Shown here one piece after another: positions 50,474-59,489 of a DNA stretch of 64,000 nucleotides. A model generated the notes under the pieces. The model worked only from the letters and a program-made list of their open reading frames with translations. It searched no databases and was not told the origin of the DNA. The stretch is taken from assembly GCA_036389275.1 (NCBI GenBank), contig DASVQE010000044.1, positions 18,027-82,026 on the forward strand. Reading direction: 5' to 3'. The position numbers and the translations under genes are program-made. The DNA is from QHVT01 sp036389275. GTDB lineage: Bacteria; Acidobacteriota; Thermoanaerobaculia; Gp7-AA8. How positions within the stretch are numbered: the stretch's first letter is position 1; every line of letters begins with the position of its first letter.

Positions 50474-52653
50474 TTCAGCTCGTACGTGAATCGGCCGCTG
50501 CCCTGATCGTAGCGGACGGTCAGCTTGTGCGCGCCGCCCGGCTCGAAGCGGAACGCCTGCACGGTGTGATGCTCCTGAATCTTCGACGCCGGCACGGTGA
50601 TCCAGACCTGCACGTCGGCGTTCTTCGACGGGAACGTGCGCGTTACGCTGATCGGGCGCGGCGTGCGCGAGGCGCGGCGGAGGAAGCGCGCCGGCCGCTC
50701 GACGTACAACGTCTCGTTGGCGACGATGTCGCCGCCGGCGCGCACGATGATCTGTCCGTCCGTGAAGGGATGCACGAAGACCGTGGTCAGTTGCGCCGGA
50801 TCCTGCGACACCGGCGCGGCCGGCGCGTTCGGCACCGGCGCCTGCGTGGTGGTGTTCTGCGCGACGCGCGGCTGCTGCGAGGTACGCCGCGCGGCGAGCC
50901 GGGCAGCCTCCGCCTTCTGCTGCTCCTGCTGCGCGAGCTTGAGCATCTCCGCGGTCTGCACGTCGTTCGGATTGATGCTGAACGACTCCTGGAAGCGCTC
51001 GATGGCGCCGGCGAAGTTCTTCTGATCGAAGAGCGCCTTCCCTTCGTCGAACTTCTGCTTCGCCTGCGCGATCTGCTGGCGCGAGAGCTCTTCCTGCTGC
51101 CGCAGCGCGTTGAGTTTCTGCAGCACCACGGCCACGTGCGGCGAGCGCGGCGCGAGGCGCCGCAGCTCTTCGTATTTCACCGTCGCCTCGGGGAAACGGC
51201 CGTCGCGCAGCAGCGCGTTGCCTTCCTGCCGCAGTTGCCGTTCGCGCGCGTGACGGCGCTCGGCGGCGACGTCGACGCGCGGCACGTCCGGCTGCTTCGC
51301 GCGGATCAGCGCCACCGCCGCGATCAATCCGGCCACGAGCAGCGCGATCACGCCGACGAACACCGCCGCCGGCACGGGCCGACGCCAGGCCGGCAGCGCG
51401 CGCACGTTGCTGAGCGTGTTGCGCACCTGACGCGGCAGCGGCACGGCCACGGTTTTCGGCGCGGGCGCGGCGGCGGCGGATTTCGCGGCGGCCGGCATCG
51501 GCGTGGCCACGGTCTTCGCCGATGGTGCTACAGGTGTAGCAGGTGCGGCCGGCTGCGCGCCGCTCACCTTTCCGTGCGGACGGGTGCTGCTGCCGACGTC
51601 CGCCGCGGCCGGCGCTGCCGCCGCGGCAGCCGGGAACGGCACTTCGACCGTCGGCTGCCGGTCAGTGGTGGCGGCCGCCGCCGCGCTCCGCTCGCGTGTG
51701 AGCACGGTCTCGTCGGCGAGCACCGGGTCGGGCGGCCGCGTGGGACGCTCGCCGCGGATCACCGCGCGCAAAGCATTGGAAAGGTCGCGCGCGCGCTGGT
51801 ACCGCTTGGCCGGATCCTTGGCCAGGCAGTTCGCAACCAGCTCTTCATACGCCTCGGGGATCTGCGGGTTGATCTCCTGCAGCGACGGGAACGGCTCGTG
51901 GACGATCTTGTAGGAGATCGACGTCAGCGAGTCTCCGCCGAACGGCTTGCGCCGCGTCAGACACTCGTACAGACAGATGCCGAGGGCGAAGATGTCGGTG
52001 CGGCCGTCGACGGGAGCGCCTTTGATCTGCTCGGGCGCCATGTAGTTCGGCGTGCCGAGGAACTGGCCGGTGCTGGTGAGATTGGCGGCGCCCGATGCGA
52101 TCTTGGCGATGCCGAAGTCGGTGATCTTCGCGCGCGTGCCGTCGATGAGGATGATGTTGGCCGGCTTGACGTCGCGATGGACGATGCCTTTCGCATGCGC
52201 GAAGTCGAGCGCCTCGGCCACCTGCGCGATGATGTCGCCGATCTGGTCGAAGCTGAGCGCGCGACCCTGCTGCAGCACCTCTTTGAGGTTCTGCCCTTCG
52301 ACGTACTCCATGGCGATGAACGAGGTGCCGGTGGCGTCGTCCTGCCCGATGTCGTGCACCGTGACGATGGACGGATGATTGAGGATGCCGGCCGCCTGCG
52401 CCTCGCGGATGAAGCGCTGCTGGAACTCCTTCGCCTCGTCGTCGTCGGCGTGCGCGGCGGCGCGGATCGTCTTGAGCGCGACCAGCCGTCCGATCAGGGG
52501 ATCCTTCGCGAGATACACGATCCCCATGGCACCTTTGCCGAGCTCCCGAACGACTTCGTAGCGCCCGAGCTTCAAGAGGCGATTGGCTCCGGCGGCGGTG
52601 GGAGTTTCATAAGCGGACAATGATAACTCCTGCGGTTGCGCGCGAACGGTCAC
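50470..52653 (-). CDS. Ser/Thr protein kinase with membrane anchor and TPR-like region
   Basis: A 727-residue transmembrane kinase of PknB type. Kinase domain (about 30-300): G-loop LGKGAMGIVYLA, Lys in VALKTI, Glu in FIREAQ, catalytic loop HRDVKPANIIL, DFGIAK, GTPNYMAPEQI. An Ala/Pro-rich linker (about 310-420) leads to one membrane helix (PAAVFVGVIALLVAGLIAAVALI), then an extracytoplasmic helical region with TPR-like repeats (about 460-590) and a C-terminal beta-sandwich. Start is GTG 52653. The linker contains the second copy of the in-gene palindrome. Co-transcribed with the TldD-like gene. Confidence 0.92.
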   Translation of the reverse strand: MTVRAQPQELSLSAYETPTAAGANRLLKLGRYEVVRELGKGAMGIVYLAKDPLIGRLVALKTIRAAAHADDDEAKEFQQRFIREAQAAGILNHPSIVTVHDIGQDDATGTSFIAMEYVEGQNLKEVLQQGRALSFDQIGDIIAQVAEALDFAHAKGIVHRDVKPANIILIDGTRAKITDFGIAKIASGAANLTSTGQFLGTPNYMAPEQIKGAPVDGRTDIFALGICLYECLTRRKPFGGDSLTSISYKIVHEPFPSLQEINPQIPEAYEELVANCLAKDPAKRYQRARDLSNALRAVIRGERPTRPPDPVLADETVLTRERSAAAAATTDRQPTVEVPFPAAAAAAPAAADVGSSTRPHGKVSGAQPAAPATPVAPSAKTVATPMPAAAKSAAAAPAPKTVAVPLPRQVRNTLSNVRALPAWRRPVPAAVFVGVIALLVAGLIAAVALIRAKQPDVPRVDVAAERRHARERQLRQEGNALLRDGRFPEATVKYEELRRLAPRSPHVAVVLQKLNALRQQEELSRQQIAQAKQKFDEGKALFDQKNFAGAIERFQESFSINPNDVQTAEMLKLAQQEQQKAEAARLAARRTSQQPRVAQNTTTQAPVPNAPAAPVSQDPAQLTTVFVHPFTDGQIIVRAGGDIVANETLYVERPARFLRRASRTPRPISVTRTFPSKNADVQVWITVPASKIQEHHTVQAFRFEPGGAHKLTVRYDQGSGRFTYELN
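51526..51541. repeat. In-gene palindrome, copy 2
   Basis: TGCTACAGGTGTAGCA, identical to 35147-35162. It lies in the Ala/Pro-rich linker of the kinase and again encodes A-T-P-V-A with A/T-ending codons. Confidence 0.7.
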
Positions 52654-52729
52654 AGCGCGGCGGGATCGCCGTGTGCGCTTTCATCTATGATGTCACGCCT
52701 GCTGCTAAATTCCTGATGGAGTCGAGCTC

Positions 52730-54826
52730 ATGAAGGTCTATTCGGGTTCCGAGATCCGGAACGTGGCAATCGTGGGACACAACGACACCGGCAAGACGAC
52801 GCTGGTCTCGCAACTGCTCTTCAACGCCGGCGCGAATACGCGCATGGGACGCGTCGAAGACGGCACCACCGTCACCGACTTCGATCCCGATGAGATCGAG
52901 CGCAAGCACTCGATCTCCACCGCCGTCGCCTTCGCCGAGTGGAAGGACACCAAGGTCAATCTGCTCGACACGCCCGGCTTCGGCATCTTCATCATGGAAG
53001 CGAAGAGCGCATTGCGCGTGGCCGACTCCGCGGCCGTGGTGGTCAGCGCCGTCACGGGCGTCGAGGTCACCACAGAGAAGGTGTGGAAGTTCATCGAGGA
53101 GTACGAGCTGCCGCGCCTGATCATCGTCAACAAGATGGACCGCGACCGCGCCTCCGCGACGCGTACGCTCGAGGCGCTGCAGAAGAAGTTCGGCAAGAAC
53201 GTCGTCCCGATCCAGATGCCGATGGGCGAGGAGAAGGATTTCTCCGGCGTCATCGACCTGGCGGCGATGAAGGCGTATCGCTATCACACCGACGGCTCGG
53301 GCAAGTTCGACGCCATCGACATCCCGGCCGAGTACAAAGAGGAAGCGGACGCGTGGCGCGAGCGGCTCATCGAGAAGGTGGCCGAGGGCGACGACACGCT
53401 GATGGAGCGCTTCTTCGAACAGGGTGGACTGTCGCAGGAAGAGCTGCTCGACGGCCTGCGCCGCGAGGTCGCCCATCACGAGATCTTCCCGGTGCTCTTC
53501 GCCTCCGCCTCGCACAACGTCGGCGGGCAGAGCATCCTCGACGCATTTGTGTCGATGCTTCCTTCGGCCGCCGAAGCAACGACCATCGCCGGCACGAACA
53601 AGAAAGGTGAAGCGATCACCTTCGATCGCCGCGCCGAGGCTTTCCCGGCGGCGCTCGTGTTCAAGACCTTCTCCGATCCCTTCTCCGGCCGCGTGTCGCT
53701 GTTCCGCGTCTATTCCGGTACGTTCACTTCCGATCATCCGTACTGGAACGCGTCGCGCGATCACGAAGAGCGCGTCGGCAAGCTGCAGGTGCTGCAGGGC
53801 AAGCAGCAGCTTCCGGTCGGCGAGCTGCGCGCCGGCGACATCGGCGCGGTGGCGAAGCTGAAGGACACCTTCACCGGCGACACGATCTCGGCGAAGGATC
53901 ACCAGATCGTGCTCGAGCACATCCGCTATCCGGAAGCGGCCATCGCCTTCGCGGTGGAGCCGAAGGCGCGCGGCGACGAGGACAAGCTCGGCGCGGCCAT
54001 CCATCGCATCATCGAGGAAGACCCGACCATCAAGTTCGCGCGCGACGAGCAGACCAAGGAGTTCCTCATCAGCGGCCAGGGCCAGCTCCACGTCGAGATC
54101 GTGGTGGCGAAGCTGAAGAAGAAGTACAACGTCGACGTGGTGCTGCATCCGCCGAAGGTGCCGTACCGCGAGACGATCACCAAACCGGCCGACGCGCATG
54201 GGCGGCACAAGAAGCAGTCGGGCGGACATGGACAGTTCGCCGACTGCAAGATCACGATGGAGCCGCTGCCGCGCGGCGCGGACTTCGAGTTCGTCGACGA
54301 GATCTTCGGCGGCGCGATTCCGCGGCAGTACATCCCGGCCGTGGAAAAAGGGATTCAGGACGCGCGCGTGAAAGGCTACCTGGCCGGCTTCCCGGTGGTC
54401 GACTTCCGGGTGCGGCTCAAGGATGGGCAGTATCACGACGTCGACTCTTCGGAAATGGCCTTCAAGATCGCCGGCTCGCTGGCGTTTCAGGAGGCGATGG
54501 AGAAAGCGCGGCCGACGCTGCTCGAGCCGATCATGCACGTCGACATCACCGCGCCGAGCGAGTACGTCGGCGACATCATGGGCGACCTCAACTCACGGCG
54601 CGGCCGCGTCGAAGGCGTCGATGCGGAAGAAGACTCGCAGGTCGTGCACGCGCGTGTCCCGCTCTCGGAGATGCTCACCTACGGCTCGACCCTGCGCTCG
54701 CTGACCCAGGGCCGCGGCAGCTTCCACATGGAGTACTCGCACTACGAGGAAGTGCCGAAGCAGATGCAGGAGAAGATCATCACGGAGTCGAAGAAGGCGA
54801 AGGAAGCGCAGGCGGCGGCGCACTAG
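52730..54826 (+). CDS. EF-G-like translation GTPase (divergent paralogue)
   Basis: A 698-residue GTPase with all EF-G domains. G1 reads GHNDTGKTTLV rather than the usual AHIDAGKTT; G3 LLDTPGFG, G4 VNKMDRDRA. Domain III with FLISGQGQLHVEIVVAKLKKK, domain IV loop around GGHGQFADCKI, and domain V with YGSTLRSLTQGRGSFHME follow. The divergent G1 places it in the EF-G-like (type II or FusA2) branch found in Acidobacteriota and others; its role is less certain than that of FusA. Start at ATG 52730. It is divergent from the kinase operon. Confidence 0.92.
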   Translation: MKVYSGSEIRNVAIVGHNDTGKTTLVSQLLFNAGANTRMGRVEDGTTVTDFDPDEIERKHSISTAVAFAEWKDTKVNLLDTPGFGIFIMEAKSALRVADSAAVVVSAVTGVEVTTEKVWKFIEEYELPRLIIVNKMDRDRASATRTLEALQKKFGKNVVPIQMPMGEEKDFSGVIDLAAMKAYRYHTDGSGKFDAIDIPAEYKEEADAWRERLIEKVAEGDDTLMERFFEQGGLSQEELLDGLRREVAHHEIFPVLFASASHNVGGQSILDAFVSMLPSAAEATTIAGTNKKGEAITFDRRAEAFPAALVFKTFSDPFSGRVSLFRVYSGTFTSDHPYWNASRDHEERVGKLQVLQGKQQLPVGELRAGDIGAVAKLKDTFTGDTISAKDHQIVLEHIRYPEAAIAFAVEPKARGDEDKLGAAIHRIIEEDPTIKFARDEQTKEFLISGQGQLHVEIVVAKLKKKYNVDVVLHPPKVPYRETITKPADAHGRHKKQSGGHGQFADCKITMEPLPRGADFEFVDEIFGGAIPRQYIPAVEKGIQDARVKGYLAGFPVVDFRVRLKDGQYHDVDSSEMAFKIAGSLAFQEAMEKARPTLLEPIMHVDITAPSEYVGDIMGDLNSRRGRVEGVDAEEDSQVVHARVPLSEMLTYGSTLRSLTQGRGSFHMEYSHYEEVPKQMQEKIITESKKAKEAQAAAH

Positions 54827-54837
54827 AGAAGCAGTTC

Positions 54838-54991
54838 ATCCTGCGCCGCATCGCGGCGCAGGATCTCCGGCTACACCGGATCGCGGCTGCCCAGGAGCGC
54901 TGCGATTGCCTTCGAAGCCGCGGAGCTTCGCGTTACGATGATAGGCACTCGCAGCGCGGTGTAGCCGGAGATCCTGCGCTGCGCGCAGGAT
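54838..54991. repeat. Nested palindromic intergenic element
   Basis: Three inverted repeats are nested: 54856-54878 with 54957-54979 (23 bp, perfect), 54838-54847 with 54855-54864 (ATCCTGCGCC/GGCGCAGGAT), and 54971-54979 with 54983-54991 (ATCCTGCGC/GCGCAGGAT). The whole can form a cloverleaf-like fold between the convergent ends of the EF-G-like and PEGA-type genes. It looks like a REP or MITE-like unit and may terminate both transcripts. Confidence 0.75.
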
Positions 54992-55579
54992 TCACAACTT
55001 GACGCTGATCCGCGCCACGTCCTGCTTCGCGTCGTCCGCGGCCGTGACGACGAATGTGCGCGTCGCGCCGTTCGGCGCGACCACGCGCACGGTGTAGCTC
55101 CCCGGCTCGGCGAATTCGTAGACTTCGTCGACGGTGTTGAACTGGGAGACCTCGCCGATGCGGAGGTCGTTGACGTAGACGGTGGCGTCGTCGGGCAGGA
55201 CGTTGAAGATCATGCCGCGGCGGGCCCAGACGCGCACCACCGCTTCGACGCCTGCGGAGCCGTTGGTGATCACGGCGCGCGACTGCCCCTGCACCGGCTC
55301 GTTCGCCGACGGCCGGTTCTCGCCCGACTCGCCGTGCAGCACGAGCGACGCGCCGGCGCCCGGCTCGCCCGGCGGCGCGGGCGCGGTGGCGCGCGACGCG
55401 CTGCGCTGCCGCACCACGCCGCCACCCATGGCGTCTTCGCGGTAGCGCAGTCCGGTGAAGACCGCCAGCGCCGCGAGCAGCACCAGGATGGCGCCGATGA
55501 GCAGCGGCACCCAGCGCGGCATCACTGCCGGCTCGGGGTCGCTCGCATCGCGCTCGCGATCAGGAATCGGCTCCGTCAT
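54992..55579 (-). CDS. Membrane-anchored PEGA-type protein
   Basis: A 195-residue protein: acidic cytoplasmic N-terminus, one membrane helix (WVPLLIGAILVLLAALAVFTGL, about 23-44), a Ser/Ala/Gly/Pro-rich stalk, and a C-terminal beta domain (about 110-195) with DDATVYVNDLRIGEVSQF and GSYTVRVVAPNGATRTFVVTA, reminiscent of PEGA modules. It overlaps the DUF2007-like gene by 20 bases. Likely a surface or periplasmic structural protein. Confidence 0.65.
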   Translation of the reverse strand: MTEPIPDRERDASDPEPAVMPRWVPLLIGAILVLLAALAVFTGLRYREDAMGGGVVRQRSASRATAPAPPGEPGAGASLVLHGESGENRPSANEPVQGQSRAVITNGSAGVEAVVRVWARRGMIFNVLPDDATVYVNDLRIGEVSQFNTVDEVYEFAEPGSYTVRVVAPNGATRTFVVTAADDAKQDVARISVKL

Positions 55580-55937
55580 CGCCTTCGGCCCGCGCGTTCT
55601 CGTCGATCAGCGCCGGTCCCTCGTCGGTCACCAGCGTCTCCTCGTCGTCGTCGAGCTGCTCGTACTCCGCATTCCTCTGCCGCAGGAGCTCCTGCGCCCG
55701 CGCCTCATCCTCGGCCTTCACGTAGATCCGCACCTCGCCCATCGTGCCGAAGTTGATCGGCTCCATGCTGAACTTCAGGTTCTCGACCTGCGCGTTGATT
55801 CCTTCTGCGTCGAGAAAGCCCTGCAGCAGCCGCGCTTCCTCGATGCCTCCGGTGCTGGCGATCTCGACCCACGTCGTGCCACCTTCGCTAGGGACGGTGT
55901 TCACGTCGTCCGGAAAGCCCCCATTCGAGTCAGCCAT
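55560..55937 (-). CDS. DUF2007-like protein
   Basis: A 125-residue soluble protein with a ferredoxin-like segment: TWVEIASTGGIEEARLLQGFLDAEGINAQVEN followed by MGEVRIYVKAEDEARAQELL. This is the pattern of DUF2007 (putative signal-transducing) proteins. The C-terminal 35 residues are very acidic. Start at ATG 55937 behind AAGGAGA. It follows selD by 11 bases in one operon. Confidence 0.75.
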   Translation of the reverse strand: MADSNGGFPDDVNTVPSEGGTTWVEIASTGGIEEARLLQGFLDAEGINAQVENLKFSMEPINFGTMGEVRIYVKAEDEARAQELLRQRNAEYEQLDDDEETLVTDEGPALIDENARAEGDDGADS

Positions 55938-55948
55938 GCAATCTCCTT

Positions 55949-57016
55949 CTACGGTTCGAGTGTGATGACGCCCGCGGCGTCCGTCATCTCGCCGACGTTT
56001 GCATAGAACAGGCCGCTCCGCTGCAGCGCCGCCTCGAGCGCGGCCGCGCGCTCGGGCGCGATGGCGATCAGAAGGCCGCCCGAGGTCTGCGCGTCGCACA
56101 TCAATGTGAGCTCGCTTTCGGCGACCGACAAGCGCACCCGGCCGCGGAAGTTGCTCACGTTGCGCATGGTGCCTTCGGGCCGGAAGCCGCGCGCGAGCAG
56201 CTCGCGGGCGCGATCGAGCACCGGCACGCGCGAGACCTGCAGCGTCGCGCCGGTGCGCGCGCCTTCGCACATCTCCAGCAGATGTCCGATCAGGCCGTAG
56301 CCGGTGACGTCGGTGGCGGCGCTGGCGCCCGCCTCGACCATCGCCTTCGCCGCGTCGCGATTGAGCGTGGTCATCCAGCGGATGGCGTCGTCGAGCGGCG
56401 GCGCCTGCGGTTTGAAGAAGCGCTTCGTCGTCGCGGCGCGATGCGCGCTCACCAGAATGCCGTTGCCGATCGGCTTCGTGAGATACAGACGATCGCCGGC
56501 GTGCGCGGTGGAGTTGCGCACGAGCTGGTCGGCCTGCACCACGCCGGTCACGACCAAGCCGTACTTCGGGACGTCGTCGATGATGGTGTGGCCGCCGGCG
56601 ACCGGGAAGCCCGCCTCCGCCGCTTTCTCCGCGCCGCCGCGAAGGATCTCCTCGAGCACGCGCAGCGGCAGCTTGTCGGTGGGAAAGCCGGCGATGGCCA
56701 GGCCGAGAATCGGCGTGGCGCCCATGGCGTAGACGTCGCTGATCGAGTTCGTCGCGGCGATCTGGCCGAAGAGGTACGGGTCGTCGACGATGGGCGTGAA
56801 AAAGTCGACGGTCTGGGCGATGGCGATGTCGCCGGCGATGCGGATCACCGCGGCGTCGTCGGCGGTCGACGTTCCGACCAGAAGATCCCCCTGCCCTTCG
56901 AATGAAGGGAGATGAGAGAGGATCGAGCGCAGGTCATCCTGACCCAGCTTGCACGCTCAGCCGCCGGTCGTCGCGAAGGACGACAGCGGCCGGTGACGGT
57001 CGAGACTGTGCTTCAC
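55949..57016 (-). CDS. selD: Selenide, water dikinase, itself a selenoprotein (Sec20)
   Basis: Makes selenophosphate from selenide and ATP. The 355-residue reading frame runs from GTG 57016 (overlapping the previous stop as GTGA) through an in-frame TGA at 56959-56957 to 55949. The TGA is residue 20 in T-T-G-G-U-A-C-K-L, exactly where other SelD proteins have catalytic Cys or Sec. Downstream, LLVGTSTADDAAVIRIAGD, DFFTPIVDDPYLFGQIAATNSISDVYAMGA, GGHTIIDDVPKYGLVVTG and DVTGYGLIGHL are standard. Reading would otherwise start only at residue 57 and lack the active site. A SECIS-like hairpin follows the TGA. Confidence 0.9.
56926..56949 (-). promoter_or_regulatory. Bacterial SECIS-like hairpin in selD
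   Basis: In the selD message AGC, a one-base bulge and GGGUCA pair with UGACCU, a two-base bulge and GCU around the loop GGA. The loop begins 17 bases after the UGA, matching the position of known bacterial SECIS loops recognised by SelB. Guanines in the loop agree with that consensus. Confidence 0.7.
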
Positions 57017-57288
57017 GAGACGATCTTATCGTCTTCGCCCAGGACCGTTGCGCGCGCCGATTCGCACGCGGAGAGAATCTCCTGATAGAGCTCGTACTTG
57101 AGGTTCTCGTCGAGCTGTGCGTCGCGGTTCACGATCTCCGCGATTTGTGACGCATAGTGGGAAGGCAGTGGAAGCCGCTCTCCGGAATTGCGGATCTGCC
57201 GAAATCCGGAGGTCAGCTCTTCCTCCAGTTTGATGCGGAAGGTGCCGTCGAAGACGTCGCGCTCGAGGGTCGCGTAGTCGATGTTCAT
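57013..57288 (-). CDS. Small conserved-looking protein in the selD operon
   Basis: A 91-residue soluble helical protein (MNIDYATLERDVFDGTFRIK, then EIVNRDAQLDENLKYELYQEILSACESARATV). Its start overlaps the stop of the metallopeptidase-like gene (ATGA) and its stop overlaps the selD GTG, so all three are translationally coupled. No family recognised. Confidence 0.55.
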   Translation of the reverse strand: MNIDYATLERDVFDGTFRIKLEEELTSGFRQIRNSGERLPLPSHYASQIAEIVNRDAQLDENLKYELYQEILSACESARATVLGEDDKIVS

Positions 57289-58409
57289 TTCGCGGTGTAG
57301 GCGGCCTGCACGTTCGCGCCGTTGCGCGTGATCTTCGGCGCAAGTCCGCGCTGCTTGAGAAAGTTCTCGTAGGCAGTCGCGAACGCAGTAGCCCGCTCCG
57401 GCGACTCCCACTGCGTGGTCACGTTCACGCGCCCGTCGGGATAGACGACGGCGCGGTCGGCCAGCCAGCCGCGCGAGGCGTCGGGGCCGACGAGGAAGCG
57501 CCAGTGAAACTCGCCGAGGTGCTCGACGGCGGTTGCGCCGGCAGGTTTGGTGGTGTCGAACGGTTGCGGATGAAAGCTGTGGGCGAAGTACTCCTCCGGG
57601 TGCAGCACCTCGCGCGTCGAGCGCGGCGGATTCGCATGCACCTTGTCGAGCTCCGCCCAGCCGCCGCGGCGATAGGCGGCGACGACGAACTTCAAGCCTT
57701 CGAGATAGGGGAACTTCAGCGACTCGGCCAGATAGCGCGGCGTCGACGGATCGATCATCGTCTCCGCCGCCGCGGCCGAGGTGAGCATCCCGACCATCGC
57801 CTCATCCTTGATCACGTCGTCGAGCGAGACGCCCGACTTGCCGAGCATGTGGGCCAGCATCACCAGCACCGCTTCTCCTTCGAGCACGGAGTGGTAGGCG
57901 ATGCCGCCGTCGGTGTCGCGCAGGAGCGCCTGCTCGCGCGTGGAGAGGCCGAAGTGCTGGTCCTGCAGCGCGTGCATCAGCTCGTGGACCATGACCATCT
58001 CTTCGAGCTGTTCGGGATCGACCATCTTCGCGGCCTGCTCCGGAAGCTGCGGCATCTGCTTGATGGAGTAGTAGACGTGCGCCTTCGGGTCGTAGAAGGC
58101 GAGCACCTGCGACTCGTAGAGGGCGAGCATCTTCGGCACGATCTGCGACGGCTCGACGTCGACGAGCTGCAGCGCGCGCAGCACGCGGCCCCACTGGTCC
58201 ATCGGATAGGGCGTCGACTCCTGCATCTCCTTGATGAGGTATTTGGAGAGATCGGAGCGGTCGATGGAGACGTTGCGCACGGTGTGGACGAACTTGCGGC
58301 CGCGGATCTGCTCGACCGCCTTCATGCCGGGGTCGAGCGGCGAGGCGGCGTAGCAGCAGGAAGCGACGAGAAAAACGGCGAGAAAGCGCGCGGCGCGCAC
58401 CGTGGTCAT
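57285..58409 (-). CDS. Secreted metallopeptidase-like protein
   Basis: A 374-residue exported protein. Signal peptide MTTVRAARFLAVFLVASCCYA, then a helical domain with the zinc-type motif H-E-L-M-H in MVHELMHALQDQHFGL (about 140-155). A downstream Glu in VLEGEAVLVMLAHML could be a third ligand, as in gluzincin-like families. The C-terminal third is beta-rich. The ATG at 58409 starts the signal peptide; a GTG at 58436 is less likely. First gene of the selD operon. Substrate unknown. Confidence 0.72.
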   Translation of the reverse strand: MTTVRAARFLAVFLVASCCYAASPLDPGMKAVEQIRGRKFVHTVRNVSIDRSDLSKYLIKEMQESTPYPMDQWGRVLRALQLVDVEPSQIVPKMLALYESQVLAFYDPKAHVYYSIKQMPQLPEQAAKMVDPEQLEEMVMVHELMHALQDQHFGLSTREQALLRDTDGGIAYHSVLEGEAVLVMLAHMLGKSGVSLDDVIKDEAMVGMLTSAAAAETMIDPSTPRYLAESLKFPYLEGLKFVVAAYRRGGWAELDKVHANPPRSTREVLHPEEYFAHSFHPQPFDTTKPAGATAVEHLGEFHWRFLVGPDASRGWLADRAVVYPDGRVNVTTQWESPERATAFATAYENFLKQRGLAPKITRNGANVQAAYTAK

Positions 58410-58476
58410 GGGCTCGCCAACGACAGGTTTGCGCACGTCATTCCGTTTTCCATAGAATGCGCATCCGATTCAGTCC

Positions 58477-58935
58477 ATGGAACGCGGCGACAGCGAGCGT
58501 ATCGAAATCACGATCAGCAGCCGCTTCGAGAACATCGAACTGGTGCAGGTGATCGCGGAGCACCTGTGCGAGAACGCGGGTGTGGACGAGGATGGGTCTC
58601 ACTGGATCGGGATGGCGGTGCGCGAAGCGGTCGCGAACGCCATCAAGCACGGCAACAAACTCGACGTGAAGAAGAAGGTGTTCGCCACCTTCGATCTGCA
58701 CGACAAGGAGCTGGAGATCACGATCTCGGACGAGGGACAAGGCTTCGATCCGGAGAAAGTGAGCGACCCGCTCAATCCGCAGAACCTGATGAAAACCAGC
58801 GGCCGCGGCATCTTCTACATGAAGACGTTCATGGACCAGGTCAGTTACTCGTTCGCGCCCGGCGGCGGCACGTCGCTGGTGATGACGAAGAACCTGGCCA
58901 ACGGCACCAGCGGCCTCGCGAGCACGAAAGCCTGA
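58477..58935 (+). CDS. RsbW-type anti-sigma kinase
   Basis: A 152-residue GHKL ATPase of the SpoIIAB/RsbW class: N-box VREAVANAIKHGN, G1 SDEGQGFDPEKV, G2 GRGIFYMKTFMDQV. Such kinases phosphorylate STAS antagonists and sequester a partner, often a sigma factor. It lies directly upstream of a STAS gene. Start at ATG 58477; TAGAAT at 58453-58458 may be its -10. Confidence 0.88.
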   Translation: MERGDSERIEITISSRFENIELVQVIAEHLCENAGVDEDGSHWIGMAVREAVANAIKHGNKLDVKKKVFATFDLHDKELEITISDEGQGFDPEKVSDPLNPQNLMKTSGRGIFYMKTFMDQVSYSFAPGGGTSLVMTKNLANGTSGLASTKA

Positions 58936-58957
58936 AGAGTTCGAGAAGGAGAGACAG

Positions 58958-59293
58958 ATGAAAGCCAGCACCCGGAGCGCCGACAACGTGGAGATCATCA
59001 GCCTGCAGGGAAAGATCACGATCGGCGCGGGAGATACGCAACTGCGCGAAGTGATCAGCAACGCCGTCAATAGCGGCAAGACGAACATCCTGCTGGACCT
59101 GAGCGGCGTCACCACGATCGACTCGTCGGGCATCGGCGAGCTGGTCGGGTCCTACACGACGGTCACCAATCGCGGCGGCAAACTCAAGCTCCTCCACCTG
59201 CCCGCCAAGCTCAACGAGCTGCTGCACGTGACGCAGCTCATCACCGTCTTCGAAGTCTACGAGGACGAATCCCAAGCCGTGCGCAGCTTCTAG
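58958..59293 (+). CDS. STAS anti-anti-sigma factor
   Basis: A 111-residue SpoIIAA/RsbV-type protein with the phosphorylatable Ser in TTIDSSGIGELVG (about 49-61). Start at ATG 58958 behind GAAGGAGAGA, 22 bases after the kinase gene, giving a complete kinase-antagonist module. Which regulator the module frees is not encoded nearby. Confidence 0.9.
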   Translation: MKASTRSADNVEIISLQGKITIGAGDTQLREVISNAVNSGKTNILLDLSGVTTIDSSGIGELVGSYTTVTNRGGKLKLLHLPAKLNELLHVTQLITVFEVYEDESQAVRSF

Positions 59294-59312
59294 CCGTCGT
59301 CGCTACGGAACG

Positions 59313-59484
59313 GGGGACGACGAGAGGCCTCCGGCGGCTGGGGCCGAGGGCCCCAGACCCCATTGATTGGCCTAGCCTCCGCGACACTGCCTCCAAGCTC
59401 GCGACACTGTGTCGCGGAGGCTAGGCCAATCAGCGGGGTCCGGGGCCCGTGGCCCCGGCCGCCGGAGGCCCCCGGTCGTCCCCC
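59313..59484. repeat. 172-bp palindromic element, copy 1
   Basis: Begins GGGGACGAC and ends GTCGTCCCC; inside lie paired arms GGCCTCCGGCGGC/GCCGCCGGAGGCC and a perfect 21-bp GGCCTAGCCTCC-containing stem. It starts 19 bases after the STAS stop and ends 5 bases before the convergent lipoprotein stop. Same length and near-identical sequence as 60172-60343. Confidence 0.85.
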
Positions 59485-59489
59485 GTTCG

